Of a DNA stretch of 14,654 nucleotides, positions 7,375-14,654 are shown one piece after another; position 1 is the first letter of the stretch, and every line of letters starts with the position of its first letter. A program made the translations under genes and the position numbers. The DNA comes from JAFMKE01 sp047621945 (GTDB taxonomy: Bacteria; Bacteroidota; Bacteroidia; Chitinophagales; UBA8649). The stretch covers positions 1-14,654 of the forward strand of contig JBLHMK010000062.1 of NCBI GenBank assembly GCA_047621945.1, given 5' to 3'. The notes under the pieces were generated by a model. It did no database searches. It saw only the letters and a program-made list of their open reading frames with translations, and was not told the origin of the DNA.

Positions 7375-10300
7375 AAAAAACTCTACTATTCTTTATATTC
7401 ATCATTTCAAATATTCAGCTTTGGGCTCAACCCTATGGCAATGAATGGATAGATTATAATCAACCTCACTTTAAATTCGAAGTAGGCCTAGAGGGCATGC
7501 ACCGAATTCCAACAAGTGTAATCAATCAATATGGTCTTAATTTCATCGACGCTGATAATTTTAAATTATTCCGAGATGGGCAAGAAGTACCTATTTATAT
7601 AAATGAGACCAGCAATGTGGTGAATTTCATTGAATTTTATGCTTACCCAAGTGATGGTAAGTTAGACACTCGATTGTTTAAAGACCCAGAGTGGCAAACT
7701 CATGATAGATTTAGCATGTTCGATGATAATGCCGTTTACTACCTGACATGGAACAATGTAGGAGGTAATTTACGAATTAACGACATAACTAATAACTTAG
7801 TTAATCCTCCTACCAAAGAAGCTTATTTTTGGAAGAAGGAAAGAAGAAGATTCACTAATGCATTCAGTGTTGGTCAACCCACGTATGTAGGAGGGTCTGG
7901 CAATTCTACTGCACTATACAACTCAATATACGATCTTGGCGAAGGATTCTATTATAGCCAACAATTTAATAATTCTAACTCTACTTTATCTTTTGATTTC
8001 AATACCCCAAATGCGGTAAGTAACATCGATGCCGAACTTTATACTGTGGTAGTGTCATGGTCTTCTAACGGTCATAATTTTAATATTAAGTCAGGCTCAA
8101 GCAATTTATCCAATCACCAATTTAGCGGTTATAGTCTTGAAAAAAATGCAGATGTAATACCGGCTAGTTTAGTTGGTTCTGTCACTAATATAAGCTTTGA
8201 AGCCATTCCTACTACAACAGGTACCAACCGAAACAATCCATCATTGATCGAGTTTTTTTATGCTAGAAATTTCGATATGGATAACGCCAGTTCATTTGTC
8301 TTTGATGTTGAAGGAAATGGAAGTCCACAATACATTGAAATAACTGACTTAAATGACCTAGGTAGCTCGCCAGTCCTTTACGATGCTAGCAATGGTTATC
8401 GTTTAACTTCAATAGATGCACCAGGTTCAAATACGCATCGTTTCGTATTGCCTCCGGCTTTAGGCAAAAGAAAGCTTGTTATAAGAGCAGATCAAAGTTC
8501 CACATATAATGCAGTTAGTAGTATGCAACAATTGGCTTTTACAGACTTCAATCAAGCTGTCAATCAAGGAGACTATGTTATCTTAACCGGGAGTGCATTT
8601 TTTGACACCCCTGAGGTAAATGCATATGTAAGTCATAGAGAAAGTACGAATGGCGGAAGTCATGATGTAGTTAAAGTTGACATTAATCAATTGTATGATC
8701 AGTTTTATTTTGGCGTAGACAAACATCCTCAATCAATTAGGAATTTCATTGATTTCATTACGGATAATTGGACACCTACCCCTCAGAATTTATTCATCAT
8801 TGGAAAAGCCCGGGAATATAAAGATTTCAGATATAGCACATCCATTCGAGCCGCATGTTTAGTTCCTACTTTTGGAAATCCGGGTAGTGATATTCTCTTA
8901 GCAGCAGATACTAGCAGCTCAGTTCCAAAGATTGGAATAGGCCGTCTAGCAGCTACAAACACAGACCAAATTGATCTATATCTTCAAAAAATTATTCAAT
9001 ATGACAATGAGTATTATAACTTTGGTGATCCTTACCAAACCATTGCGAATAAAGACTTTATGAAACAAGTCATCCATTTAGGTGGAGGAACAGATTTAGC
9101 TCAACAAAATATTTTTAGGAATTATTTAAATGCCTATGCTAGTGCGATCCAAGGAACTTCTTGGGGAACCCAAGTACGTTCCGTGTTTAAAAACTCAAGT
9201 GCACCTATTCAAACTTTACCCTCCGAACTGATTCGAAATCGTGTAAATGATGGAGTCTCATTAATTACTTTCTTTGGTCACTCTTATGCCGGTGGATTTG
9301 ACCTTAGTTTTGACGACCCAGAGAACTATACGAACATAGGTAAATATCCTATATTTTTAGCTAATGGTTGTAACTCTGGATTGATTCATGCCGCTCAACA
9401 AAGTATTAGCGAGCGATTCGTTTTTCAAGATCAAAAGGGAGCGATAGCTTACCTATCGACAACAGATTTATCGGTCTCAACTTCCTTAAACAACTATACA
9501 AGTAATTTGTACAAAAGCTTAAGTAACTCTCAATATGCTCGTTCACTTGGAGAAGTAATTCAGCAAACTATCGCTAATGTTGAATTTTGCTGTGGTGCTC
9601 TAGCGATAGATATGATGGTTGCCCGAGAAATGACACTTCATGGCGACCCTGCTATTCCAATCAATCAATACCAGGAACCAGACTACGCAATGGAGGCTCA
9701 AAATGTGTTTTTCACGCCAAATAACATTACGACCTCGCTGGATTCCTTTGAAATCAATCTAGTTGTTTACAATCTAGGGAAAGCCATTAATGATTCTATA
9801 GATGTCGAAGTTGCAAGAATTTTCCCTAGCGGAAATCAAGAGGTAGTATCCATACGATATCCGGCACCCTACCATAAGGATACCTTTAGTATTAAAATAC
9901 CTGTTAGTAATGATAATAGTGGTTTGGGATTGAATAAGTTCAACATCTATGTAGATGTCAATGATGATGTTTCCAATGAATTATCAGAAACCAACAACTA
10001 CCTACTTAATCAAGCAGAAGTATTTATTGGTTCTGATGACATTTTCCCTATTCACCCTTATGAGTTTGCCATTGTGCCTAATCCAACGGTCACCTTGAAA
10101 TCGTCTACGGGAAATCCGTTCGAAGTTGAAAAATGGTACGTTTATCAATTCGATACTTCTGAACTTTTCACTAACCCTTTAGCAGAGCAGAAAATACTAT
10201 CTTCTGGAGGAGTTGTAGAATGGGTGCCACCTATAAACCTAGCAGACAGTACCGTCTATTATTGGAGAGTAAGCTCGGATAGCATTTATACCGGTAATTT

Positions 10301-12446
10301 CAAATGGAGATATTCTTCATTTATATATATCAACAATGAGTTCCCAGGTTGGAATCAATCTCATTACTACCAATGGCAGAAAGATAATTTTGAAAACGTC
10401 TACCTAGATACTGATCGTGCGTTCAAATTTATTAACGTGCCTAAAGAAGTCTTTGTTCGGGCAGGTAGCTACCCTACACTCTTCTTTGAAGAGATGGAAT
10501 GGAAAATTGATGGTGCACAAATGCACAATTGGAAAATGAATAATTGTGGAGGAGGTGTAGCATTCCCGAATGGCCTTTCTATAGCCCTCATCGACAACGA
10601 AACTGGAGTAGCCCTTCCTATAGTAAATAATAGTTCAACAGAGAGTTATGGACCTTATGGAAACATTCACTGTCTAGGAGTTGAGAATGTTATTACAGTT
10701 GCTAACTTTAGAGCCACAGGACTTACCCCTGCCAATCACCCAAGCCCTGGTGTTCCTTGGTCTGATTTAATCATGGATTATTTAAACAATGCTCCTAATA
10801 ACTATTATGTATTGGTTTATTCCATTAACAATGTGAGTTACCCTTCTTGGGATCCTAGCTTAATAAGCTATTTGAATAATTTATCTTGTCCAGTCACTAC
10901 TGCTAATAACGGTGCGATGATTTTCGCTTATCAAAAAAATAACCCTGCCTTTACTCCGATCGTAAACTTTGGTCAGAATTATAGTGAAGTAATAACGAAC
11001 ACTTTTCAAATCAACGGAACTTGGACATCGGGTAATTTCAAAAGCCCGCTAATTGGACCAGCCCTAGAATGGGGATCTTTCCATTGGGATTTTGAAGCTT
11101 TAGAAGATCCTACACAAGATGAACAAAGTGTGAGTATCTATGGAATTAGTAATAACATAGAAACAGAATTACTGACCGTTCCTGCAAGTGTTTTAGATAC
11201 TTCCTTAACAAGTATTAGTGCTGCTCAATATCCTTTTATACGACTTAAATTAAACACTTCAGATAGTAGTGACCGAACGCCTAGTCAAGCTGATTTTTGG
11301 AGAGTTTTGTATAAGAAACCGCCCGAAGCAGCAATTAATCCTTTGAAATATTTCTCTATCAATAAGGATACTTTAATGCAAGGTGAAACTTGGGAAATGT
11401 CTGTTGCTATAGAGAATGTTACTGATGTAGATATGGACAGTTTAACGGTCAAACAAACCTTAACTACCTCTTCTAATAATGTAAGTGTTACTTTCAATAA
11501 AAATGATTCCCTAGGCGGTTTCGATACGCTACATCTTAGTTTTCAACAAAACACATTGAACGGGTTTAATGGGGTAAATAGTTTAGTCCTAGAAGCCAAT
11601 CCATTTGAGCAAGATTATCAATTGGAACAATTCCATTTTAACAATTTTGCCAATTTTAAATTTGTTGTTGAGGAAGACGATATCAATCCTTTACTTGATG
11701 TAAGCTTTGATGGACGCAAAATATTAGATGGAGATTTAGTTTCTGCTAAGCCTGAAATTCTTATCCAATTGAAAGATGAGAATCAATTCTTAGCTCTCGA
11801 TGATACCACATTGATTAATCTATATTTCAGGTATTTAGGCTTAGAAGGAAATTCTCCTGAATCATTAATTCGGGTAAGCTATGCGGATCCATTAACTCAA
11901 TTCATTCCGGCTACAAGCTATAGTAAGAATGAAGCCAAAGTAATTTTGAACCATGAGTTCCCTCGAGACGGCCTGTATGAGCTCTTAGTTCGCTCTACAG
12001 ATAAAACTGGCAATACTTCAAGTAGTACGGATGATAGATTGACTGACCAAGTCTATTACGATTACAAGACTTCTTTTAAAGTTGAAAACCAATCGAGAAT
12101 TTCGAATGTATTAAATTATCCAAATCCCTTTACGACTAGAACTCAATTTATCTTTACCCTTACAGGATCAGAATTGCCTAGCAATTTTGACATACAGATT
12201 TTGAATATTAGAGGAACCGTTGTTAAGCAGGTTTCTCAAGCGGAGTTTGGCCCTATTCATATCGGTTTAAATAAATCAGAATATTGGTGGGATGGGGAAG
12301 ATGAATACGGCGATGCACTTGCCAATGGAGTCTACTTTTACCGCGTTCGAACTTCTGTGAATAACGAGAGTATTGACCACTACAGCATAGAACAAGTCGA
12401 TAAATTCTTCGAAAAAGGCCTTGGTAAGATGGTTTTGATTCGATAA
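7371..12446 (+). CDS. porU2: PorU2-like T9SS sortase, C25 (gingipain-type) cysteine peptidase, multidomain
   Basis: This 1691-residue exported protein has a signal peptide ending near LWAQ (17-20), an N-terminal beta region (about 21-400), and a C25 peptidase domain (about 400-770). In the peptidase, FFGHS gives the catalytic His637, NGCNSG the nucleophile Cys667, and LHGDPA (757-762) is the conserved exit motif. Then follow a CARDB-like domain (about 780-886, with the NELSETNNY signature at 869-877), an FN3-like segment (about 890-985, STVYYWRVS), an ILEI/FAM3-like segment (about 1060-1190), further beta-sandwich regions (about 1208-1570), and a FlgD-like T9SS C-terminal domain (about 1578-1691, YPNPF and ANGVYFYRV). 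PorU removes the C-terminal sorting domain of T9SS cargo at the cell surface and links cargo to A-LPS; this paralogue is longer than classical PorU (roughly 1150-1300 residues). It overlaps porV2 by ATGA, so the two are made together. Family assignment is strong; sortase activity is inferred. Confidence 0.85.
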   Translation: MKKTLLFFIFIISNIQLWAQPYGNEWIDYNQPHFKFEVGLEGMHRIPTSVINQYGLNFIDADNFKLFRDGQEVPIYINETSNVVNFIEFYAYPSDGKLDTRLFKDPEWQTHDRFSMFDDNAVYYLTWNNVGGNLRINDITNNLVNPPTKEAYFWKKERRRFTNAFSVGQPTYVGGSGNSTALYNSIYDLGEGFYYSQQFNNSNSTLSFDFNTPNAVSNIDAELYTVVVSWSSNGHNFNIKSGSSNLSNHQFSGYSLEKNADVIPASLVGSVTNISFEAIPTTTGTNRNNPSLIEFFYARNFDMDNASSFVFDVEGNGSPQYIEITDLNDLGSSPVLYDASNGYRLTSIDAPGSNTHRFVLPPALGKRKLVIRADQSSTYNAVSSMQQLAFTDFNQAVNQGDYVILTGSAFFDTPEVNAYVSHRESTNGGSHDVVKVDINQLYDQFYFGVDKHPQSIRNFIDFITDNWTPTPQNLFIIGKAREYKDFRYSTSIRAACLVPTFGNPGSDILLAADTSSSVPKIGIGRLAATNTDQIDLYLQKIIQYDNEYYNFGDPYQTIANKDFMKQVIHLGGGTDLAQQNIFRNYLNAYASAIQGTSWGTQVRSVFKNSSAPIQTLPSELIRNRVNDGVSLITFFGHSYAGGFDLSFDDPENYTNIGKYPIFLANGCNSGLIHAAQQSISERFVFQDQKGAIAYLSTTDLSVSTSLNNYTSNLYKSLSNSQYARSLGEVIQQTIANVEFCCGALAIDMMVAREMTLHGDPAIPINQYQEPDYAMEAQNVFFTPNNITTSLDSFEINLVVYNLGKAINDSIDVEVARIFPSGNQEVVSIRYPAPYHKDTFSIKIPVSNDNSGLGLNKFNIYVDVNDDVSNELSETNNYLLNQAEVFIGSDDIFPIHPYEFAIVPNPTVTLKSSTGNPFEVEKWYVYQFDTSELFTNPLAEQKILSSGGVVEWVPPINLADSTVYYWRVSSDSIYTGNFKWRYSSFIYINNEFPGWNQSHYYQWQKDNFENVYLDTDRAFKFINVPKEVFVRAGSYPTLFFEEMEWKIDGAQMHNWKMNNCGGGVAFPNGLSIALIDNETGVALPIVNNSSTESYGPYGNIHCLGVENVITVANFRATGLTPANHPSPGVPWSDLIMDYLNNAPNNYYVLVYSINNVSYPSWDPSLISYLNNLSCPVTTANNGAMIFAYQKNNPAFTPIVNFGQNYSEVITNTFQINGTWTSGNFKSPLIGPALEWGSFHWDFEALEDPTQDEQSVSIYGISNNIETELLTVPASVLDTSLTSISAAQYPFIRLKLNTSDSSDRTPSQADFWRVLYKKPPEAAINPLKYFSINKDTLMQGETWEMSVAIENVTDVDMDSLTVKQTLTTSSNNVSVTFNKNDSLGGFDTLHLSFQQNTLNGFNGVNSLVLEANPFEQDYQLEQFHFNNFANFKFVVEEDDINPLLDVSFDGRKILDGDLVSAKPEILIQLKDENQFLALDDTTLINLYFRYLGLEGNSPESLIRVSYADPLTQFIPATSYSKNEAKVILNHEFPRDGLYELLVRSTDKTGNTSSSTDDRLTDQVYYDYKTSFKVENQSRISNVLNYPNPFTTRTQFIFTLTGSELPSNFDIQILNIRGTVVKQVSQAEFGPIHIGLNKSEYWWDGEDEYGDALANGVYFYRVRTSVNNESIDHYSIEQVDKFFEKGLGKMVLIR

Positions 12447-12481
12447 GCTTTATTTTTTATCTATAATTTATTAACTTCCGT

Positions 12482-12489
12482 GACCTTTG
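12482..12489 (+). promoter_or_regulatory. Candidate Bacteroidota -7 promoter element
   Basis: GACCTTTG matches the Bacteroidota -7 consensus TAnnTTTG at all fixed positions but the first. No clear -33 TTG element is seen about 20 bases upstream, where the DNA is only T-rich (12451-12459). If real, transcription would start near 12496 and leave a leader of roughly 30 bases before the lipoprotein ATG at 12528. It is the only gap of the window (81 bases) large enough to hold a promoter easily. This is a weak, motif-only call. Confidence 0.3.
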
Positions 12490-12527
12490 TAATATTTCAA
12501 GGCGACACCTTACTGTGCACATACCTT

Positions 12528-13679
12528 ATGAAGAAGATCATCTTACCATTTCTAGTTCTATTGATTTGTCTTAATTCTTGTAAAAAAGAAGATTTTGTTC
12601 CAAAAGATATCGTACCCTTCATTGACGGAGATGTACCTGATGATTTAAAAATTAATCAGATCCAATACCTAGGTAGTCACAATAGCTATCGCTTGAAAAC
12701 AAATCAAGAATTGTTTGATTTCATTACTGACCTATCTAATATCTTACCAGCAGAGTTTAACTCTATAGAGCTAGATTATGAGCACCTCCCCCTTCAAACT
12801 CAACTTCGAAATTATGGGATTCGTCAATTAGAGATCGACCTCTATTTAGATCAGCAAGGTGGTTTGTTTTATAGCAGACGTGGCAATGGGTTTATTGATC
12901 AAGAATTGGAATCAGGGATACCCGAACTATTACAGCCTGGCATCAAAGTCATGCACATTCCAGATGTAGATTACCATGCGCACCAATTGACTTTCATCGA
13001 TAATTTAAAAGAAATAAAAACGTGGTCTGACCGCTACCCAGAACATATTCCAGTGTTCATCTTAATTGAGTTGAAAGAGACTTCGATTCATAGTTTTTTA
13101 CCAACAGGCGGTTTTGCTCAAACAGAGAGTTGGGAAAACGCTGCCGCACTAGCTTCACTAGAAAGTGAAATCTTAGCTGTATTTGATCGAGAAGAGATTC
13201 TTCTTCCAGATGATGTCAGAGGTAACTATAACACCTTAAATGAAGCCGTTTTGAATGATAACTGGCCGACTATTGGTGAGTCAAGAGGGAAAGTAGTTTT
13301 TTTACATAACAATAATAACATTACGAATATCTACACGATGGGCGCTCCTAGTCTAGAAAACAAACTTCTCTTTACGAATGGTACTCCAGGAGATGATGAT
13401 GCAGCCTTTGTAATGAGCAACCAAATTGAATCTACTTTTGGGGAAATCAACATACTTGCAGAACAAGGGTACCTGATCAGAACCCGTTCAGATGCAGGAA
13501 CCTATGAAGCTAGAAACAATGACTATTCTAAGTGGACGCTAGCTCTTCAGAGTGGAGCTCACTTTATCTCTACCGATTACTACAAAGCAGATGACCGTGC
13601 AGGAGATGGGGTATGGAGCAGCTTTATGGTTCAATTCAATAATGGTCTTTATCGTCCAAACCCAATTACTGGGCAGTAA
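12528..13679 (+). CDS. Surface lipoprotein, Ca2+-dependent phosphoinositide-specific phospholipase C-like
   Basis: The 383-residue product resembles the Ca2+-dependent PI-PLC family (PI-PLC-C1 Pfam type), TIM-barrel enzymes that cleave phosphoinositol lipids. Numbered from the ATG at 12528: lipobox LNSC with Cys18; GSHNSYR with His51, the first catalytic His; LEIDLYLD with Glu102 and Asp104, probable metal ligands; KVMHIPD with His143, the second catalytic His; and LIELKE with Glu181. An in-frame ATG at 12480 would add 16 residues before the signal peptide and spoil it, so 12528 is preferred. After Cys18 come Lys-Lys-Glu-Asp-Phe, which fits the X-K-(D/E)2-X lipoprotein export signal described in Capnocytophaga, so the enzyme probably faces the outside. 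The gene stands alone after an 81-base gap and converges on the minus-strand neighbour. The natural substrate is unknown; inositol-containing host or bacterial sphingolipids are possibilities only. Confidence 0.82.
   Translation: MKKIILPFLVLLICLNSCKKEDFVPKDIVPFIDGDVPDDLKINQIQYLGSHNSYRLKTNQELFDFITDLSNILPAEFNSIELDYEHLPLQTQLRNYGIRQLEIDLYLDQQGGLFYSRRGNGFIDQELESGIPELLQPGIKVMHIPDVDYHAHQLTFIDNLKEIKTWSDRYPEHIPVFILIELKETSIHSFLPTGGFAQTESWENAAALASLESEILAVFDREEILLPDDVRGNYNTLNEAVLNDNWPTIGESRGKVVFLHNNNNITNIYTMGAPSLENKLLFTNGTPGDDDAAFVMSNQIESTFGEINILAEQGYLIRTRSDAGTYEARNNDYSKWTLALQSGAHFISTDYYKADDRAGDGVWSSFMVQFNNGLYRPNPITGQ
13666..13679. repeat. 14-base palindrome spanning both convergent stop codons
   Basis: The stretch TTACTGGGCAGTAA has perfect 6-base arms around a GG centre. 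It is exactly the overlap of the two converging genes: each gene reads CAG TAA at its end, so both finish in Gln-stop using the opposite arms. With a 2-base centre it is too tight for an RNA hairpin; a role as a protein-binding site or simple coincidence are both possible. Confidence 0.6.
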
Positions 13680-14654
13680 GCTTTTTATTTAAAGCTTCTT
13701 CTACTTTAACGTCTACATTTAAATAGTTGACTCCTTGCCAAAAACTTTGATCCTGAAACTCCTGGATAGAGGAAGGCAGCACATTGTATGGTGAAGGCAA
13801 ATTGTAAAATTCTGTTTTAGGAAAGTTATTCAATACGCGATAGTCTAAATGCAAGGTTCCGTTTAATACCTCTCCCTTTCTACGAGATACTTGTCCCTTT
13901 AAATCAAAGCCAGCATTAGCAACTACCCAAAATCCGTCTTGCTCTTTATATTGAGCATTGAAGGAAATATCTTCGATGTTGATTTTGAATCCCGCAAGCT
14001 TAGCCAGCAAGCGAAATTTCAATGGCATAAACTTTTGCAAATCAATTCCTTGAGGACTCAAGCTCGCTTGAATCTCCGTGATAGCCATGCTTGCCGTATC
14101 AATGTACATTTCACCTTGATATAGGGTCTTCTTTACATCCTCTTTTTGATCAAAGCTGATGATATACAGGACCAAGCCGCCCTTGATAGCCATTCCTACA
14201 TAATTATAGTTGTAGTTCTTAAAGGCATTACTTCCAAAGATTCCTTGCTTGTCTTCTTGTAAATCAGTTAGATCTGGATTAAAAGCCAATAGAATCTCTG
14301 CAGTCTGTGAAACGTAAACACTATCCTCTAACAAGTTTTTAGCAACGATCTTCCCAAGCTCTTCATAAGCCGACATATCAATAAATGCACGAGCTTTTTT
14401 CATCACTACATTACGGGGTAGTTTCTTCCTGTGAAAAGTATTTAGAAGATGGTACTTCCCTTCCTCCAAAATACTAAGCTCGCCATTCGTAACTAAGCTT
14501 TGTCGGTAAAACACTTCTTGACCAACTGGATTTGCATAATAGTTGTCTGGAATCTTCTTAATGGCAGCTTGTACAATTTCGAATGCATTCTTTGGCTGCA
14601 CAATTACTTCATCTATTTCTTGTTCATCAACAGTTAAAAAGATTTCGTCATTCT
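13666..14654 (-). CDS. CarboxypepD_reg-like exported protein, C-terminal part (5' partial)
   Basis: The frame is open from the right edge to TAA at 13668-13666, giving 328 visible residues; the true start lies beyond the window. A GTG at 14601 could be read as a start, but the 17 codons before it continue the same domain (ending DEVIV before QPKNAFEIV), so the protein is longer. The pattern is that of Bacteroidota proteins with an N-terminal carboxypeptidase-regulatory-like beta domain followed by a conserved segment of the 'EVVV.P.N..EII..AI..IP.NY' type, here IVQPKNAFEIVQAAIKKIP and a nearby FYRQ. The remainder alternates charged strands consistent with a large lipid- or barrel-like beta fold. 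Function is not known; such proteins are usually envelope-associated. It converges on the phospholipase gene with a 14-base overlap of coding ends, so it is not in its operon. Confidence 0.7.
   Translation of the reverse strand, partial: NDEIFLTVDEQEIDEVIVQPKNAFEIVQAAIKKIPDNYYANPVGQEVFYRQSLVTNGELSILEEGKYHLLNTFHRKKLPRNVVMKKARAFIDMSAYEELGKIVAKNLLEDSVYVSQTAEILLAFNPDLTDLQEDKQGIFGSNAFKNYNYNYVGMAIKGGLVLYIISFDQKEDVKKTLYQGEMYIDTASMAITEIQASLSPQGIDLQKFMPLKFRLLAKLAGFKINIEDISFNAQYKEQDGFWVVANAGFDLKGQVSRRKGEVLNGTLHLDYRVLNNFPKTEFYNLPSPYNVLPSSIQEFQDQSFWQGVNYLNVDVKVEEALNKKLTAQ
13678..13697. terminator. Weak hairpin at the end of the phospholipase gene, possible terminator
   Basis: AAGCTTT and AAAGCTT form a 7-base inverted repeat around the 6-base loop TTATTT, overlapping the last bases of the phospholipase stop. 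It is mostly A/T with two G/C pairs, and no T-run follows on the plus strand. It lies within the coding sequence of the minus-strand gene. It could weakly terminate plus-strand transcripts between the convergent genes, but the evidence is slight. Confidence 0.25.

Noticed and set aside
11285..11497. Minus-strand open frame inside the PorU2-like gene.
   Set aside because: It is a shadow frame within a clear long coding region.
12480..12527. Upstream start extending the phospholipase by 16 residues, at 12480.
   Set aside because: It would bury the signal peptide and lipobox away from the N-terminus; the start at 12528 gives a normal lipoprotein signal.
13939..14124. Plus-strand open frame of 61 codons opposite the CarboxypepD_reg-like gene.
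   Set aside because: The minus-strand frame has coherent family content and this one has none.
14599..14601. GTG as the start of the minus-strand gene.
   Set aside because: The frame stays open with matching domain sequence to the window edge, so the true start is outside.

Overview
The window looks like a piece of a Bacteroidota chromosome, most likely Flavobacteriia- or Saprospiria-like; I cannot place it more finely. The evidence is AT-rich DNA, starts preceded by A/T-rich sequence rather than Shine-Dalgarno motifs, and several Bacteroidota-specific families: a Porin_10-type outer-membrane barrel, a type IX secretion (T9SS) PorV/PorU-like pair, a lipoprotein with a Bacteroidota-type surface-export signal, and a CarboxypepD_reg-like protein. 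I see no mobile element, tRNA, rRNA or CRISPR array.

Layout. Positions 1-69 are the last codons of an unidentified gene. Then comes a tightly packed plus-strand block with gaps of 1, 1, 4, 4 and 11 bases: a LuxC-type acyl-CoA reductase (71-1075), a DUF2461 protein (1077-1745), LpxK (1750-2835, TTG start), purine nucleoside phosphorylase (2840-3661) and a putative porin (3673-5547, TTG start). After 32 bases a second chain follows with overlapping ends: an AcpH-like protein (5580-6254), a PorV2-like outer-membrane protein (6247-7374) and a 1691-residue PorU2-like C25 peptidase (7371-12446). An 81-base gap precedes a surface-lipoprotein phospholipase C-like gene (12528-13679). This gene converges, with a 14-base tail-to-tail overlap, on a minus-strand CarboxypepD_reg-like gene that runs off the right edge (13666 to beyond 14654).

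How the genes fit together. Much of the window concerns the cell envelope: lipid A synthesis (LpxK), an outer-membrane barrel, the T9SS-type shuttle/sortase pair, and a lipoprotein predicted to face outward. The acyl-CoA reductase and AcpH-like protein may connect to acyl-chain metabolism, but that is inference. The most interesting part is the translationally coupled PorV2-PorU2 pair. Its large PorU2 carries a C25 His/Cys pair, several beta-sandwich domains, a segment resembling the ILEI/FAM3 domain, and its own T9SS-style C-terminal domain. I recognise the families; I do not know the substrates of this second sortase system.
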